Source: JAFGUB01 sp050305515 | Lineage (GTDB): Bacteria; Campylobacterota; Campylobacteria; Campylobacterales; Sulfurimonadaceae | Direction of reading: 5' to 3' | DNA length: 64,000 nt | NCBI GenBank assembly: GCA_050305515.1 | Contig: JBNLFL010000021.1 | Coordinates: 62,001 to 126,000 of the forward strand | Part shown: piece by piece, positions 1 to 7,388 of the stretch | Numbering within the stretch: the stretch's first letter is position 1 | Layout: the number at the start of each line of letters is the position of its first letter | Program-made: the position numbers and the translations under genes | Notes under the pieces: model-generated | Seen by the model: the letters and a program-made list of their open reading frames with translations, nothing else | What the model was told of the DNA's origin: nothing | Databases searched by the model: none

Positions 1-2
1 TG

Positions 3-1523
3 CATGACAAGGCTGAGCTGGCGGCTTCGGACGCGGTCTATGATCTTGGCATGGTACAGATGCAGGCGTTCAACAAAGAAAGACCTTATACGGATTTCAA
101 TATTGACGGACGAGATATCCCGATGATGGCCCTGCGTTTCAACTGCGCACCCGAGATCCTTGCAGATGGCGTGGTGTCGGTGCAGAACCAGAGTTTCAAC
201 GGTGCGCCGCATTCCAAAGATGTCTATATTGGTGAGCATATGGCCGGTGTTTGCGATCACCTGGATTCGGGTATCAAAAGAGAGCTGGATCTGGAGGACA
301 ATATCCTCAATGACATCATCCTGAAGGGAGCTGACATCGAGAGCGAGACGCACGACATCGTCTTTTACGAAAGCAACGGCTGCGAGCAGGATGAAAAAGG
401 CATATTCACCAGCAGCCGGTCGTACAGCGTCAACTGTCCGACCCTCGCAGAGGTGACAGCGCATCCTGAAAACTATCTGACCAACAATGATAGCTGCGAC
501 AACGACGAGATCCGTTCCGTCAAGATCTTCCCGTCCGTCGCCAAGGGAACCTATATCTCAGTCCATGACGGGGCGGATTTTGATGAGGATGACGACTGGG
601 CCGTCATCTATATCGGCGATCACGATCTGAAAAAAGCGGTCTGTATCGACAGCTTTGAAAGTGATCTCTCTCAGGATCTGAAGGATAAAGGCATCGAGAT
701 GTTTACTCACCAGGGGCCAGAAATCACATATGACGGCAACCGTCTCGATGGCAAGATCTCTTCGATCAGGATATCCGATTCTTTGACGTCCGATCCGAAA
801 ATCCTCTTCTATGAAGGAAACTACTGCAGTCAGAACCTTATCGGCGGTCTGCATGCTTCAGATATTTACGGACACATAGCTTATGAACCCGGAAGTGATC
901 AGAACGACGAAATGCGGTCGCTGCTGATATTTCCATCTGTGGAGCACAATACAATCCTGAAACTCTACGACAGCACCAACGGCAGTTTGTCAGACGACTG
1001 GTTCTTCATCAACCGGGGCAGCCAGGATTTTCATATTCCATTCTGCATCAACGGGTTTGAGCACAGCACCTCCGACAGGGAGTCAGCTGTCGGTATCGAC
1101 ACCTACTACCAGGCACATGACGGACTCAACGGCAAGGTCTCTTACGTCAAGATCAGTTCCGGTAAAGACGACAACCTCGTCTTCTTTGAAGGCAATGATT
1201 GTACTCAGAATGTCGAAAAAATGCTTGATAGCAAAAAGGACTATTCCGGCGATCATGACGATCTGAATTTCCAAAATGACGAGATCCGTTCCGTTTTATT
1301 GCAGGCAGGTGTTAAAAAAGGAACCCGTATTCGGGTCTTTGATGACGGCAGCGGAAGCCATGACGACGACTGGACCGAGATCGAAGTCTATCGGGACCTC
1401 GACACCCCGATCTGTATCGGAACCTTCGAAACGGACCGCAGCGGAGCACATATTACAGCTGACTATCATAAAAACAACGGACTTGACGGGAAAATTTCCT
1501 ACATCAGGGTCTATCATGAATAA
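3..1523 (+). CDS. Repeat protein with beta/gamma-crystallin-like modules (5' partial)
   Basis: The reading frame is open from the window edge, so the true start lies upstream; an internal ATG at 51 is probably not the start. At least three modules of about 125 residues repeat. Each has an FYEGN-C-Q type strand, then NDEIRS(V/L), then a turn with DDDW, then (G/N)LDGKISYIRIS. The paired NDEIRS and GLDGKIS segments resemble the Greek-key motifs of beta/gamma-crystallins, where N/D-N/D-x-x-S/T-S binds calcium; here the fifth position is usually Arg. Cysteines recur once or twice per module. An extracellular or surface structural role is inferred from the Asp-rich composition. Family assignment is tentative; the repeat structure is seen directly. 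Confidence 0.6.
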   Translation, partial: HDKAELAASDAVYDLGMVQMQAFNKERPYTDFNIDGRDIPMMALRFNCAPEILADGVVSVQNQSFNGAPHSKDVYIGEHMAGVCDHLDSGIKRELDLEDNILNDIILKGADIESETHDIVFYESNGCEQDEKGIFTSSRSYSVNCPTLAEVTAHPENYLTNNDSCDNDEIRSVKIFPSVAKGTYISVHDGADFDEDDDWAVIYIGDHDLKKAVCIDSFESDLSQDLKDKGIEMFTHQGPEITYDGNRLDGKISSIRISDSLTSDPKILFYEGNYCSQNLIGGLHASDIYGHIAYEPGSDQNDEMRSLLIFPSVEHNTILKLYDSTNGSLSDDWFFINRGSQDFHIPFCINGFEHSTSDRESAVGIDTYYQAHDGLNGKVSYVKISSGKDDNLVFFEGNDCTQNVEKMLDSKKDYSGDHDDLNFQNDEIRSVLLQAGVKKGTRIRVFDDGSGSHDDDWTEIEVYRDLDTPICIGTFETDRSGAHITADYHKNNGLDGKISYIRVYHE

Positions 1524-1576
1524 TCTGTCTGTAGTACGTTTGTAACACGATCACAAAGTGTTGGAAGTTGCACTGA

Positions 1577-2512
1577 TTACTCCACACTCTCAAAGGCCGT
1601 GACAAAGGTGTCAAGATTTTTACTCAGAATCCGCTCCCCCGAAACGGTATAGATAACATAGCCCACCCCGCGCGCATCGAGAAAGCGCAATGCATCGTCG
1701 TATGGCATCACCGAAGCGGCGGTTGCCCAGGCATCGATGTCGGCATTGGCACCATAGGAGAAGAGCGTAATGGAGGCGAACACTTTTTCGCTTTTGCCCG
1801 TTTTCGGGTCGATGAGATGGTTATACTCTGGGCTCTTCACATAGCGGCGGTAGTTGCCGCTCGTCGATACTGCTAGAGCCGGACGCAGGCTCTTGAAGTG
1901 CGCGACAATCCCTTCGCCGAACGGGTTTTGTACCGATATTTCGCACATACCCACGCAGCGGATGTCACCGCTGAGCGCGACCATCCCTTCGGTGGCATTG
2001 GCATCGCGGTACGCCGCATACGCCTTGTCCACGCCGAAGCCTTTGCCCATGCCGCCCAGATCGACCCAATAACCCTCAGGCAGACGCGCCTCAGTTGCAT
2101 TGAACTCCAGCGCCGCGAAACCGACGCGCTGAGACTGCAGCTCGGCATCGGTGGGAAGGCGCTCCGCTTCGCCAAAACGGTATGCCCCGCGCGTGACGCT
2201 TCCTATGGTGATGTCAAACGCACCGCCGCTCTGTTCAAAGTAGATTTTGCAAAGCGACAGTGCCTCGTAGGTCAGAGACGAAATGTTTACATGTAAGGTT
2301 TTGTTGAGGCGGTAGATTTCGGCGTTTTCATCGTAACTTGAGAGTGCGTGTTCCACCGCATCGAGTGCATCAAACCCTTTTTGAATCACCGCGCTCTCAC
2401 GGGCGGAGAGTTCGGCCAGCGTTCCCATGCTGAGCTTTTGGCGCGTTTGCAGGGTTTGCGCATGAAGCGCAACGAAGCAGAGCAGACACAATCCTGTAAA
2501 AACGGTTTTCAT
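1577..2512 (-). CDS. apbE: FAD:protein FMN transferase (ApbE family)
   Basis: ApbE transfers FMN from FAD to a Thr of target proteins such as RnfG/NqrC or periplasmic flavoproteins, with Mg2+. The 311-residue protein starts with a hydrophobic signal peptide (about 1-19), so it acts in the periplasm. Family signatures are present: GGAFD at 96-100, DLGGMGKG at 151-158, SGDI at 181-184, STSGNYRR near 216-223 and the metal-site ADIDAWATA at 257-265. It is the last gene of a minus-strand operon, and its start overlaps the histidine kinase stop by 4 bases. A TTACATGTAA palindrome lies in the gene at 2287 and reads Leu-His-Val. Target flavoprotein genes are not in the window. Confidence 0.92.
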   Translation of the reverse strand: MKTVFTGLCLLCFVALHAQTLQTRQKLSMGTLAELSARESAVIQKGFDALDAVEHALSSYDENAEIYRLNKTLHVNISSLTYEALSLCKIYFEQSGGAFDITIGSVTRGAYRFGEAERLPTDAELQSQRVGFAALEFNATEARLPEGYWVDLGGMGKGFGVDKAYAAYRDANATEGMVALSGDIRCVGMCEISVQNPFGEGIVAHFKSLRPALAVSTSGNYRRYVKSPEYNHLIDPKTGKSEKVFASITLFSYGANADIDAWATAASVMPYDDALRFLDARGVGYVIYTVSGERILSKNLDTFVTAFESVE

Positions 2513-3519
2513 GCCGCTTCCTCCTGCCTGCTTATGACAAAACGCGTTCCCGCGTCATACGCGGCGTCTATGGTAATGTTGCAGTGGTTGCGGCGGCAGA
2601 GATTGCCTACAATGGCCAGCCCCAGACCGTAGCCGCTGGTACGGCGGTTTTTACTGGCATCTACCGTATAAAAGGGCTCGAATATCCGCTCCCGCTCCGC
2701 CGGGGCGATACCGCCACCCGCATCTTCTACAACCAGCGCCGCGCCATCGTCATAGACGCGAATCATTGTGCCCCGCGCATATTTGAGTGCGTTGTGAAAC
2801 AGGTTCATCAATATCTGTTTCAGATCGGTCTCATGAAAGCGTATGCGGAATTCGGGCCGTATCTCATTGGAGACCGGAGCATCAAGCAGCGCTATCACCT
2901 CATCGCCGAGCGTACGAACTTGCAACGGCGTATTTTCATACGCATACATCTGCTGCGAATCCTGATAGCGGAGTATCTCGTCGCATAACGCGTTGATATA
3001 GTTGTTTTCAGCCATGAGTTTTGTGTAAACCCGCGGCAGGTCGGCCTCGGCGATCATTCCGTCTTCAAGTTCTTCGAGGTAGCCGTTAGCAATCATAACA
3101 GGTGTTTTCATGTCATGAGAAAGTGTCATCAGCATCATTTTCAGCGTCTCGTTATGTTCTTTAAGCGAACCGATCAGCGTGCGTATTTCGGTAGCGAGCT
3201 GCGTTCCTGCTTCGTTCATGGTCTCAAACTCGCGTATGCGGGTAGGAGCCGCTTTCATGGTGTAGTCACCCTCCGCCATGGCATGCAGCCTCGCGGCAAC
3301 GGTGCCTATGTGACGTGAAAACACTCCGCCGATCAGAACGCTCAGAACAATGATGAGCGGCACCATCACCGCTACGGTCACAACGATTTTTGAAGTCATC
3401 TTGTATCCGATGGGTTCACCAATAATCCAGAAAGTTACAAAAGCCGTTACGGACGCAATGAGCAGTCCCGCAAGACCGTAAATAAGCGTCAGAAATGTTT
3501 TAATGGACATCAATAGCAT
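2509..3519 (-). CDS. Two-component sensor histidine kinase
   Basis: A membrane sensor kinase of about 336 residues. I chose the ATG at 3519 because GGAGG lies 4 bases upstream; an alternative ATG is at 3510. The open frame extends much further upstream, but that part runs inside the regulator gene and has no kinase features. Two membrane segments (about 8-33 and 43-68) flank a very short periplasmic loop. A HAMP-like linker follows, then the H-box LSHDMKTP with His135, the N-box NLFHNALKYA, and G-boxes DAGGGIAP and GYGLGLAI. The short loop suggests sensing in or near the membrane. It overlaps the response regulator by 20 bases. The signal is unknown. Confidence 0.9.
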   Translation of the reverse strand: MLLMSIKTFLTLIYGLAGLLIASVTAFVTFWIIGEPIGYKMTSKIVVTVAVMVPLIIVLSVLIGGVFSRHIGTVAARLHAMAEGDYTMKAAPTRIREFETMNEAGTQLATEIRTLIGSLKEHNETLKMMLMTLSHDMKTPVMIANGYLEELEDGMIAEADLPRVYTKLMAENNYINALCDEILRYQDSQQMYAYENTPLQVRTLGDEVIALLDAPVSNEIRPEFRIRFHETDLKQILMNLFHNALKYARGTMIRVYDDGAALVVEDAGGGIAPAERERIFEPFYTVDASKNRRTSGYGLGLAIVGNLCRRNHCNITIDAAYDAGTRFVISRQEEAA

Positions 3520-4177
3520 ACCCCCTCCCCCGGACGGTTTCAATAAGCCCTTCAAGCCGTAGCGGCTCGAACTTTTTGCGCATGTGCGCGATGTGGCTGT
3601 CAATGCTCCGCTCTGAAAGCTCGCCCTGCCCGCTATCGTAAATGACTTCGGCGAGATCGGCACGGGTAAAGCTCTGTCGCCGATGGTTGAAAAGCGTCTC
3701 GAAAATGAGAAATTCGCTTGGTGTGAGCTGTATGGTATGGCCGTCAACCCCCAAAGCAAAGCGCTCAGGGATGAGCATGATTTCGCGGTGGCTTACCACG
3801 GCATCATACCGGTTGCCACGGCGAAAAAGCGCCATGATCTCCGATGCGAGCACTTTGGGTGAAAAAGGCTTGCTCACATAGCTGTCGGCACCAAGGTCAT
3901 ACGCCTTTATCTTGTCACTCTCCTGACTCAGCGCGGAGATGATCATAATAAAACTCTCAGGCGCATGGCGGTGCAGATGACTGCATATCTGCAAGCCGTC
4001 GATTTTCGGCAGCATAATGTCAAGTATGACAAGCTCAAACGTCTGAGCAAGAATCTTGTCCATTGCCTCCTGGCCGTCACAGGCGGTATCGACATCAAAA
4101 AGTTCCGTATCAAGACGGTTGCAAATCAGGTGCACGATGTCGTTTTCATCTTCCACAATCAATACTTTTTTTCTCAT
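3500..4177 (-). CDS. OmpR-family response regulator
   Basis: A 225-residue regulator with an N-terminal receiver domain and a C-terminal winged helix. Visible receiver residues are the acidic pair ED at 10-11, the phosphoacceptor Asp53 in LVILDIMLPKIDG and Lys103 in YVSKPFSP. The OmpR/PhoB DNA-binding domain covers about 125-222 and ends RGRGYAIDV. It is the first gene of the operon regulator-kinase-apbE. The divergent cytochrome P460 gene starts 121 bases away, so the intergenic region 4178-4298 is the likely shared control region and a plausible target. That regulatory link is inference. Confidence 0.92.
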   Translation of the reverse strand: MRKKVLIVEDENDIVHLICNRLDTELFDVDTACDGQEAMDKILAQTFELVILDIMLPKIDGLQICSHLHRHAPESFIMIISALSQESDKIKAYDLGADSYVSKPFSPKVLASEIMALFRRGNRYDAVVSHREIMLIPERFALGVDGHTIQLTPSEFLIFETLFNHRRQSFTRADLAEVIYDSGQGELSERSIDSHIAHMRKKFEPLRLEGLIETVRGRGYAIDVH

Positions 4178-4298
4178 GCCCGCTCCTGCATTGTGATTAG
4201 CGCAGCCATCTTAGCAGATTTTCTTTACTGCCGCCATCCACACAATCTCCATAGAGCTACACTACACTTTTTTCATCAATTCATTTCGGAGGTATCTT

Positions 4299-4814
4299 AT
4301 GATACGCAGCACCTTTCTTCTTTTTTTCATTGCAATGGCTACTTTTGCAGCCGAAGCCTACCCCATTAAGAGCGCGCTCAAAGAGTTAAAAATGCCCCAA
4401 AGCGGCTTACCCATGAGCCTCATACGCGACTACCCCTCCTACCGCATTGTGGCCAGCCACTTCCGAACCGACAAAAACGAAATTCGCTACATACTCGCCA
4501 ACGACACGGCGTTTGAAGCGCTTAAAAACAACACCCTCCCCATGCCCGAGGGCAGCATTGTCGTCAAAATAGGGTGGGACGTCAAAAAAATGGCCAACTA
4601 CCCCGACGCACTCGAAGCCAATGAAGTACAGCGCATTGAATACATGCTCAAAGACGCCAAAAACTACCCCGCCGACGGCTGGGGCTACGCCCGCTTTGTC
4701 AAAAAGAACGGAACCTACTCCAGCTGGGACAAAGGCACCGAGGGGTGCGTCGCCTGCCACGCGGCGGCAGCAGAAAACGACTTTCTCTTTACCCGCTTTC
4801 AACCGCTCGATTAA
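4299..4814 (+). CDS. Cytochrome P460-family haem protein
   Basis: A 171-residue secreted protein with a signal peptide (about 1-18) and one c-type haem motif, CVACH at 150-154, followed by a DFLFTRF segment. The C-terminal CxxCH and the mixed beta fold pattern with SIVVKIGWD match the cytochrome P460/cytochrome c'-beta family. P460 proteins oxidise hydroxylamine or bind NO, and some have a Lys-haem crosslink; several Lys residues are present but the crosslinking one cannot be identified by eye. The start is supported by CGGAGGT 7 bases upstream. It lies divergent to the two-component operon and directly before the first leader copy of the cassette block. Confidence 0.75.
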   Translation: MIRSTFLLFFIAMATFAAEAYPIKSALKELKMPQSGLPMSLIRDYPSYRIVASHFRTDKNEIRYILANDTAFEALKNNTLPMPEGSIVVKIGWDVKKMANYPDALEANEVQRIEYMLKDAKNYPADGWGYARFVKKNGTYSSWDKGTEGCVACHAAAAENDFLFTRFQPLD

Positions 4815-5015
4815 GCGCCCTTTTCGGGTGCATTCCCTCTTCCAACACCAGACCTAATATAGGGATAATTTCAAGAAAAACAGCGTAATATCTGTAAAAG
4901 TATGTCTTTTTGTGAAAGTTTACATGTAAGCTTTTGCTAGCAGGATATGTCGAATGTCTGATTATCTGGTAGATTTCCTGTAAAAAAGCATATTGTGGGG
5001 ATCAATGAATAATTA
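4815..5015 (+). repeat. Array leader, copy 1
   Basis: Non-coding stretch homologous to 9391-9661. Shared blocks in order: ATTAAGCGC followed by a short GC hairpin (4815-4832), TCAAGAAAAACAGCGTAA (4871), TATGTC-TTTTGTGAAA (4901) and GAATGTCTG-TTATCTGGTAG up to GCATATTGTGGGGATCAAT (4951-5007). It contains a TTACATGTAA at 4920. Both copies stand immediately before cassette genes, so it could hold the promoter and primary attachment region (attI-like) of the array. No GTTRRRY core could be fixed, so this role is inference. Confidence 0.6.
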
Positions 5016-5042
5016 TACAAATTCCAATTTAGGCATACAATC

Positions 5043-5603
5043 ATGGAAAAACTTTTAATCGGTACAGTTGGAGTTGTCCTTGGTGCAATACTTACTTTAT
5101 TTCGAGACTTTTGGACTGATTACCGAACACGAAAAAGAAAAGCAGCATATTTAGCTATTCGCGTTACGTGTGTTCTTGAACGATTTATTGATGGTTGTGT
5201 ATCTGTTGCCCTAGATAACGGCAAAGAAGATCAACAGGGATGTTTACACACAACTGCTTCACGGCCAGAGTTGAATTTGGAAGAACTGGATGTTGACTGG
5301 CAGTCTTTGCCATTAGACCTTATGTATGAGATTCTTAATTTTCCTTCTGACATTGAAGAAGCAAATAAATCTATTGCAAGTATTACAGAATATGTTGCTT
5401 GTGCACCTGATTATGAAGAAGCATTTGAAGAGAGGCATTATCAGTATTCAAAATTAGGTCTGAAAGCACATGATTTAGCTACTAGGTTGAGAGCTAAATA
5501 TGGGATGCCACAGAAAAAGTTTGAAAGCTGGGATCCAATAGAACATATAGTAGAGATTAAAGAAAAAATAGATAAGTTAAGACAAAAGCGCGAAAATGCA
5601 TAA
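5043..5603 (+). CDS. Hypothetical cassette protein with N-terminal membrane anchor
   Basis: A 186-residue protein of unknown function. Residues 3-20 are hydrophobic (LLIGTVGVVLGAIL), followed by a charged RTRKRKAAY stretch, so it is likely a membrane-anchored cytoplasmic protein. The rest is helical and Glu-rich with a coiled-coil-like C-terminus. Codon use is AT-rich, unlike the flanking chromosome. No clear ribosome-binding site precedes the ATG at 5043. The stop codon lies inside the first attC site, which is typical of a cassette. I recognise no family. Confidence 0.7.
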   Translation: MEKLLIGTVGVVLGAILTLFRDFWTDYRTRKRKAAYLAIRVTCVLERFIDGCVSVALDNGKEDQQGCLHTTASRPELNLEELDVDWQSLPLDLMYEILNFPSDIEEANKSIASITEYVACAPDYEEAFEERHYQYSKLGLKAHDLATRLRAKYGMPQKKFESWDPIEHIVEIKEKIDKLRQKRENA

Positions 5604-5669
5604 CAAATCAGAGGAGATCAACCAGAAACTTGCAAACGGCTTTTTGATTGCCCATTTCAAGCGTTGAAT
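5599..5669 (+). other. attC recombination site A
   Basis: 71 bp. Left box GCATAAC (5599-5605) and right box GTTGAAT (5663-5669) fit RYYYAAC/GTTRRRY, with one off-consensus base on the left. The left half (AACAAATCAGAGGAGATCAA) is nearly the same as that of the truncated site at 13495. The right half (GGCTTTTTGATTGCCCATTT) matches site E at 12839. The family resemblance among sites argues for a common array origin. Confidence 0.75.
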
Positions 5670-5683
5670 CACAAAGGAACATC

Positions 5684-6010
5684 ATGAAAAAAGTTTACCT
5701 CCTTCTGGCGATTTTAGGCTTCATCTTGCCACTCTGGCAGTTTGTCTCATGGCTTTTTGAGTTCGGTCTCGATGTGCCGCTTATGTTTCAAAGTATCATA
5801 GAAGACAAACTAAGCTTGTTTGCTTGGTTGGATGTCATCATTTCGGCGATTGTGCTTATCATTTTTATCGTTTATGAAGGCTACAGACAGTCGATGAAAA
5901 ACTTATGGATTCCAATTTTAGGGACACTTTGCATCGGTGTCTCTTTCGGTCTTCCGTTGTTTTTGTTTTTGAGAGAGATACATTTTGAACAAACTACGCC
6001 ACAACACTAA
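5684..6010 (+). CDS. DUF2834-family membrane protein
   Basis: A 108-residue protein with three predicted membrane helices (about 3-24, 40-65 and 73-96). The pattern GFILPL, FGLDVPLMF, WLDVIISAIVL and VSFGLPLFLFLRE matches the DUF2834 family, which has no established function. I placed the start at the ATG at 5684 with AAAGGAA 4 bases upstream; the longer frame from 5648 would begin inside attC A. It is followed 5 bases later by the monooxygenase-like gene, so the two form a two-gene cassette. Confidence 0.8.
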   Translation: MKKVYLLLAILGFILPLWQFVSWLFEFGLDVPLMFQSIIEDKLSLFAWLDVIISAIVLIIFIVYEGYRQSMKNLWIPILGTLCIGVSFGLPLFLFLREIHFEQTTPQH

Positions 6011-6015
6011 AAGAA

Positions 6016-6339
6016 TTGAACTTGTCATACATAGCTAAAACGCCAGAACCACCCTATTATGCTGTAATTTTTACATCAATCCGCACAGATGGAGATAATG
6101 GATATAGTGAAATGGCAAAAAAGATGGTTGAGTTGGCTTCAAAACAACCGGGCTTTCTCGGCGTAGAATCTGCACGGGAAGATCTGGGTATTACGATTTC
6201 TTATTGGTCAGATATTGAGTCAATCAGAAACTGGAAAGCCAACATAGAGCATCTTGAAGCTCAAAAATTGGGTTATGAGAAGTGGTACGCTTCTTTTAAA
6301 ACACGAATCTCAAAGGTAGAGCGTGATTATGGAATTTAA
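6016..6339 (+). CDS. Antibiotic biosynthesis monooxygenase (ABM)-domain protein
   Basis: A 107-residue protein starting at TTG (no ATG is available nearby). The segment YYAVIFTSIRT, QPGFLGVESAR, ITISYWSDIESIRNWK and the C-terminal RISKVERDYG match the small dimeric ferredoxin-like ABM family, similar to YqjZ-type proteins. Members act on quinones or other aromatics, or degrade haem; the substrate here is unknown. The stop codon overlaps the left box of the next attC-like site (6334), consistent with the end of a cassette. Confidence 0.75.
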   Translation: MNLSYIAKTPEPPYYAVIFTSIRTDGDNGYSEMAKKMVELASKQPGFLGVESAREDLGITISYWSDIESIRNWKANIEHLEAQKLGYEKWYASFKTRISKVERDYGI

Positions 6340-6406
6340 CAAATTAAAGAGACTGTGAAATAACTTCGCCACATTGGCCTTCAATATCTTGATCAAACCC
6401 TTAGAC
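6334..6406 (+). other. Degenerate attC site B
   Basis: Left box ATTTAAC (6334-6340) fits RYYYAAC and is complementary to the upstream cassette start GTTGAAT at 5663 except for one base. The right box is CTTAGAC (6400-6406), which lacks the G of the GTT core. TTAGAC is complementary to the left box GTCTAAC of site C at 11284. The stem between is poor. It may be decayed, or read in the opposite direction for the minus-strand gene that ends here. Confidence 0.4.
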
Positions 6407-7201
6407 CCTAAATGGGCTACTTTTCTCCAGTCTTTGTTTGAGCTGTAAAATTTCTTGGCTTGATATACTTACATCATTAAATTTATTGTTAGGACTATAT
6501 AGAGCATTAAACTCTTTCCAAAACTTTTCAACAAGTACTTTACTATCATGATCATTTGTCGTGTTTAGATAATTAGTTACCCGTTCAGATAAATTTTGAA
6601 AATCAACAATCTCTTTGTCACTTAAATATTTTTCATTATCTAGTTCTTTCAAGCTTATTAATGACGAAGTAATTTTTGTTCTTTGTTTCTCATCAAACTT
6701 ATTTAATGCCTGAGAATACGTCGAAACAACATCTTGGGTGATTCTAGTTGATACTCTATACTCTTCAAGCGGTTTTTCTGAGTTACTTTTGAGGGTCTCA
6801 TTAAATTTTGAATTATGCGCATTTTTATCTATAGATTTTAAAATCTCTATCGCTTTTTTTGTGCTATTGATTGTATCTGTAGATTCATTATTAGCCATCT
6901 GCTCTCTTAAAATATTTTCATAAGCTGCTAACATATCGCGCTTTTGGTTTGGCTTTTCCCAAACATCTCCGTAGTACTTTACATGTAACTCTTGCCCTAC
7001 ATCTCTACTTAGACGCTCTGTATCAAGATTTAAAAATGGAAGCATCTCTTTTATGGAAAACTCTCCATTTTTATTTATATTGTGCAATACTCTTTTAACA
7101 TCATTTAAGCTCGCATTATGGATATCTAATACATTGGAATTGTTTTTTTGTTTACTGAAAGATTGAGTTGTATAACTACTATTAGAAACTGAATTAACCA
7201 T
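6401..7201 (-). CDS. Hypothetical protein, Asn/Ser-rich, reversed within cassette block
   Basis: A 266-residue protein of unknown function on the minus strand. The first 25 residues are polar and Ser/Asn-rich; the rest is helical (ISIKEMLPFLNL, KFWKEFNALYSP) with no membrane segment or signal peptide. A weak ribosome-binding site (AGGGAG, 7206-7211) precedes the ATG. It is strongly AT-rich. Its stop codon falls in the degenerate right box of attC site B, which would fit a cassette inserted in inverse orientation. A TTACATGTAA lies at 6979 (Leu-His-Val). I recognise no family. Confidence 0.65.
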   Translation of the reverse strand: MVNSVSNSSYTTQSFSKQKNNSNVLDIHNASLNDVKRVLHNINKNGEFSIKEMLPFLNLDTERLSRDVGQELHVKYYGDVWEKPNQKRDMLAAYENILREQMANNESTDTINSTKKAIEILKSIDKNAHNSKFNETLKSNSEKPLEEYRVSTRITQDVVSTYSQALNKFDEKQRTKITSSLISLKELDNEKYLSDKEIVDFQNLSERVTNYLNTTNDHDSKVLVEKFWKEFNALYSPNNKFNDVSISSQEILQLKQRLEKSSPFRV

Positions 7202-7388
7202 AAGAACTCCCTTATATGATATTCATTTTTCTTAGTACTTCAAGCATAAACTATTCCAGTTTTTTTATGTTTTAATACCGTTAAAAGTCACAATCTACCA
7301 GACTGCTAAGGCACAAACTCCCTACCGCTTTTTTCCGGCGCCAGCGCTATAATGGCGCATTTGAAATTCGTCTAAAGACAGGTTTTCC

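Noticed and set aside
3520..3759. N-terminal extension of the histidine kinase frame
   Set aside because: Runs entirely inside the response regulator gene with no signal peptide or domain; a start at 3519 has a ribosome-binding site.
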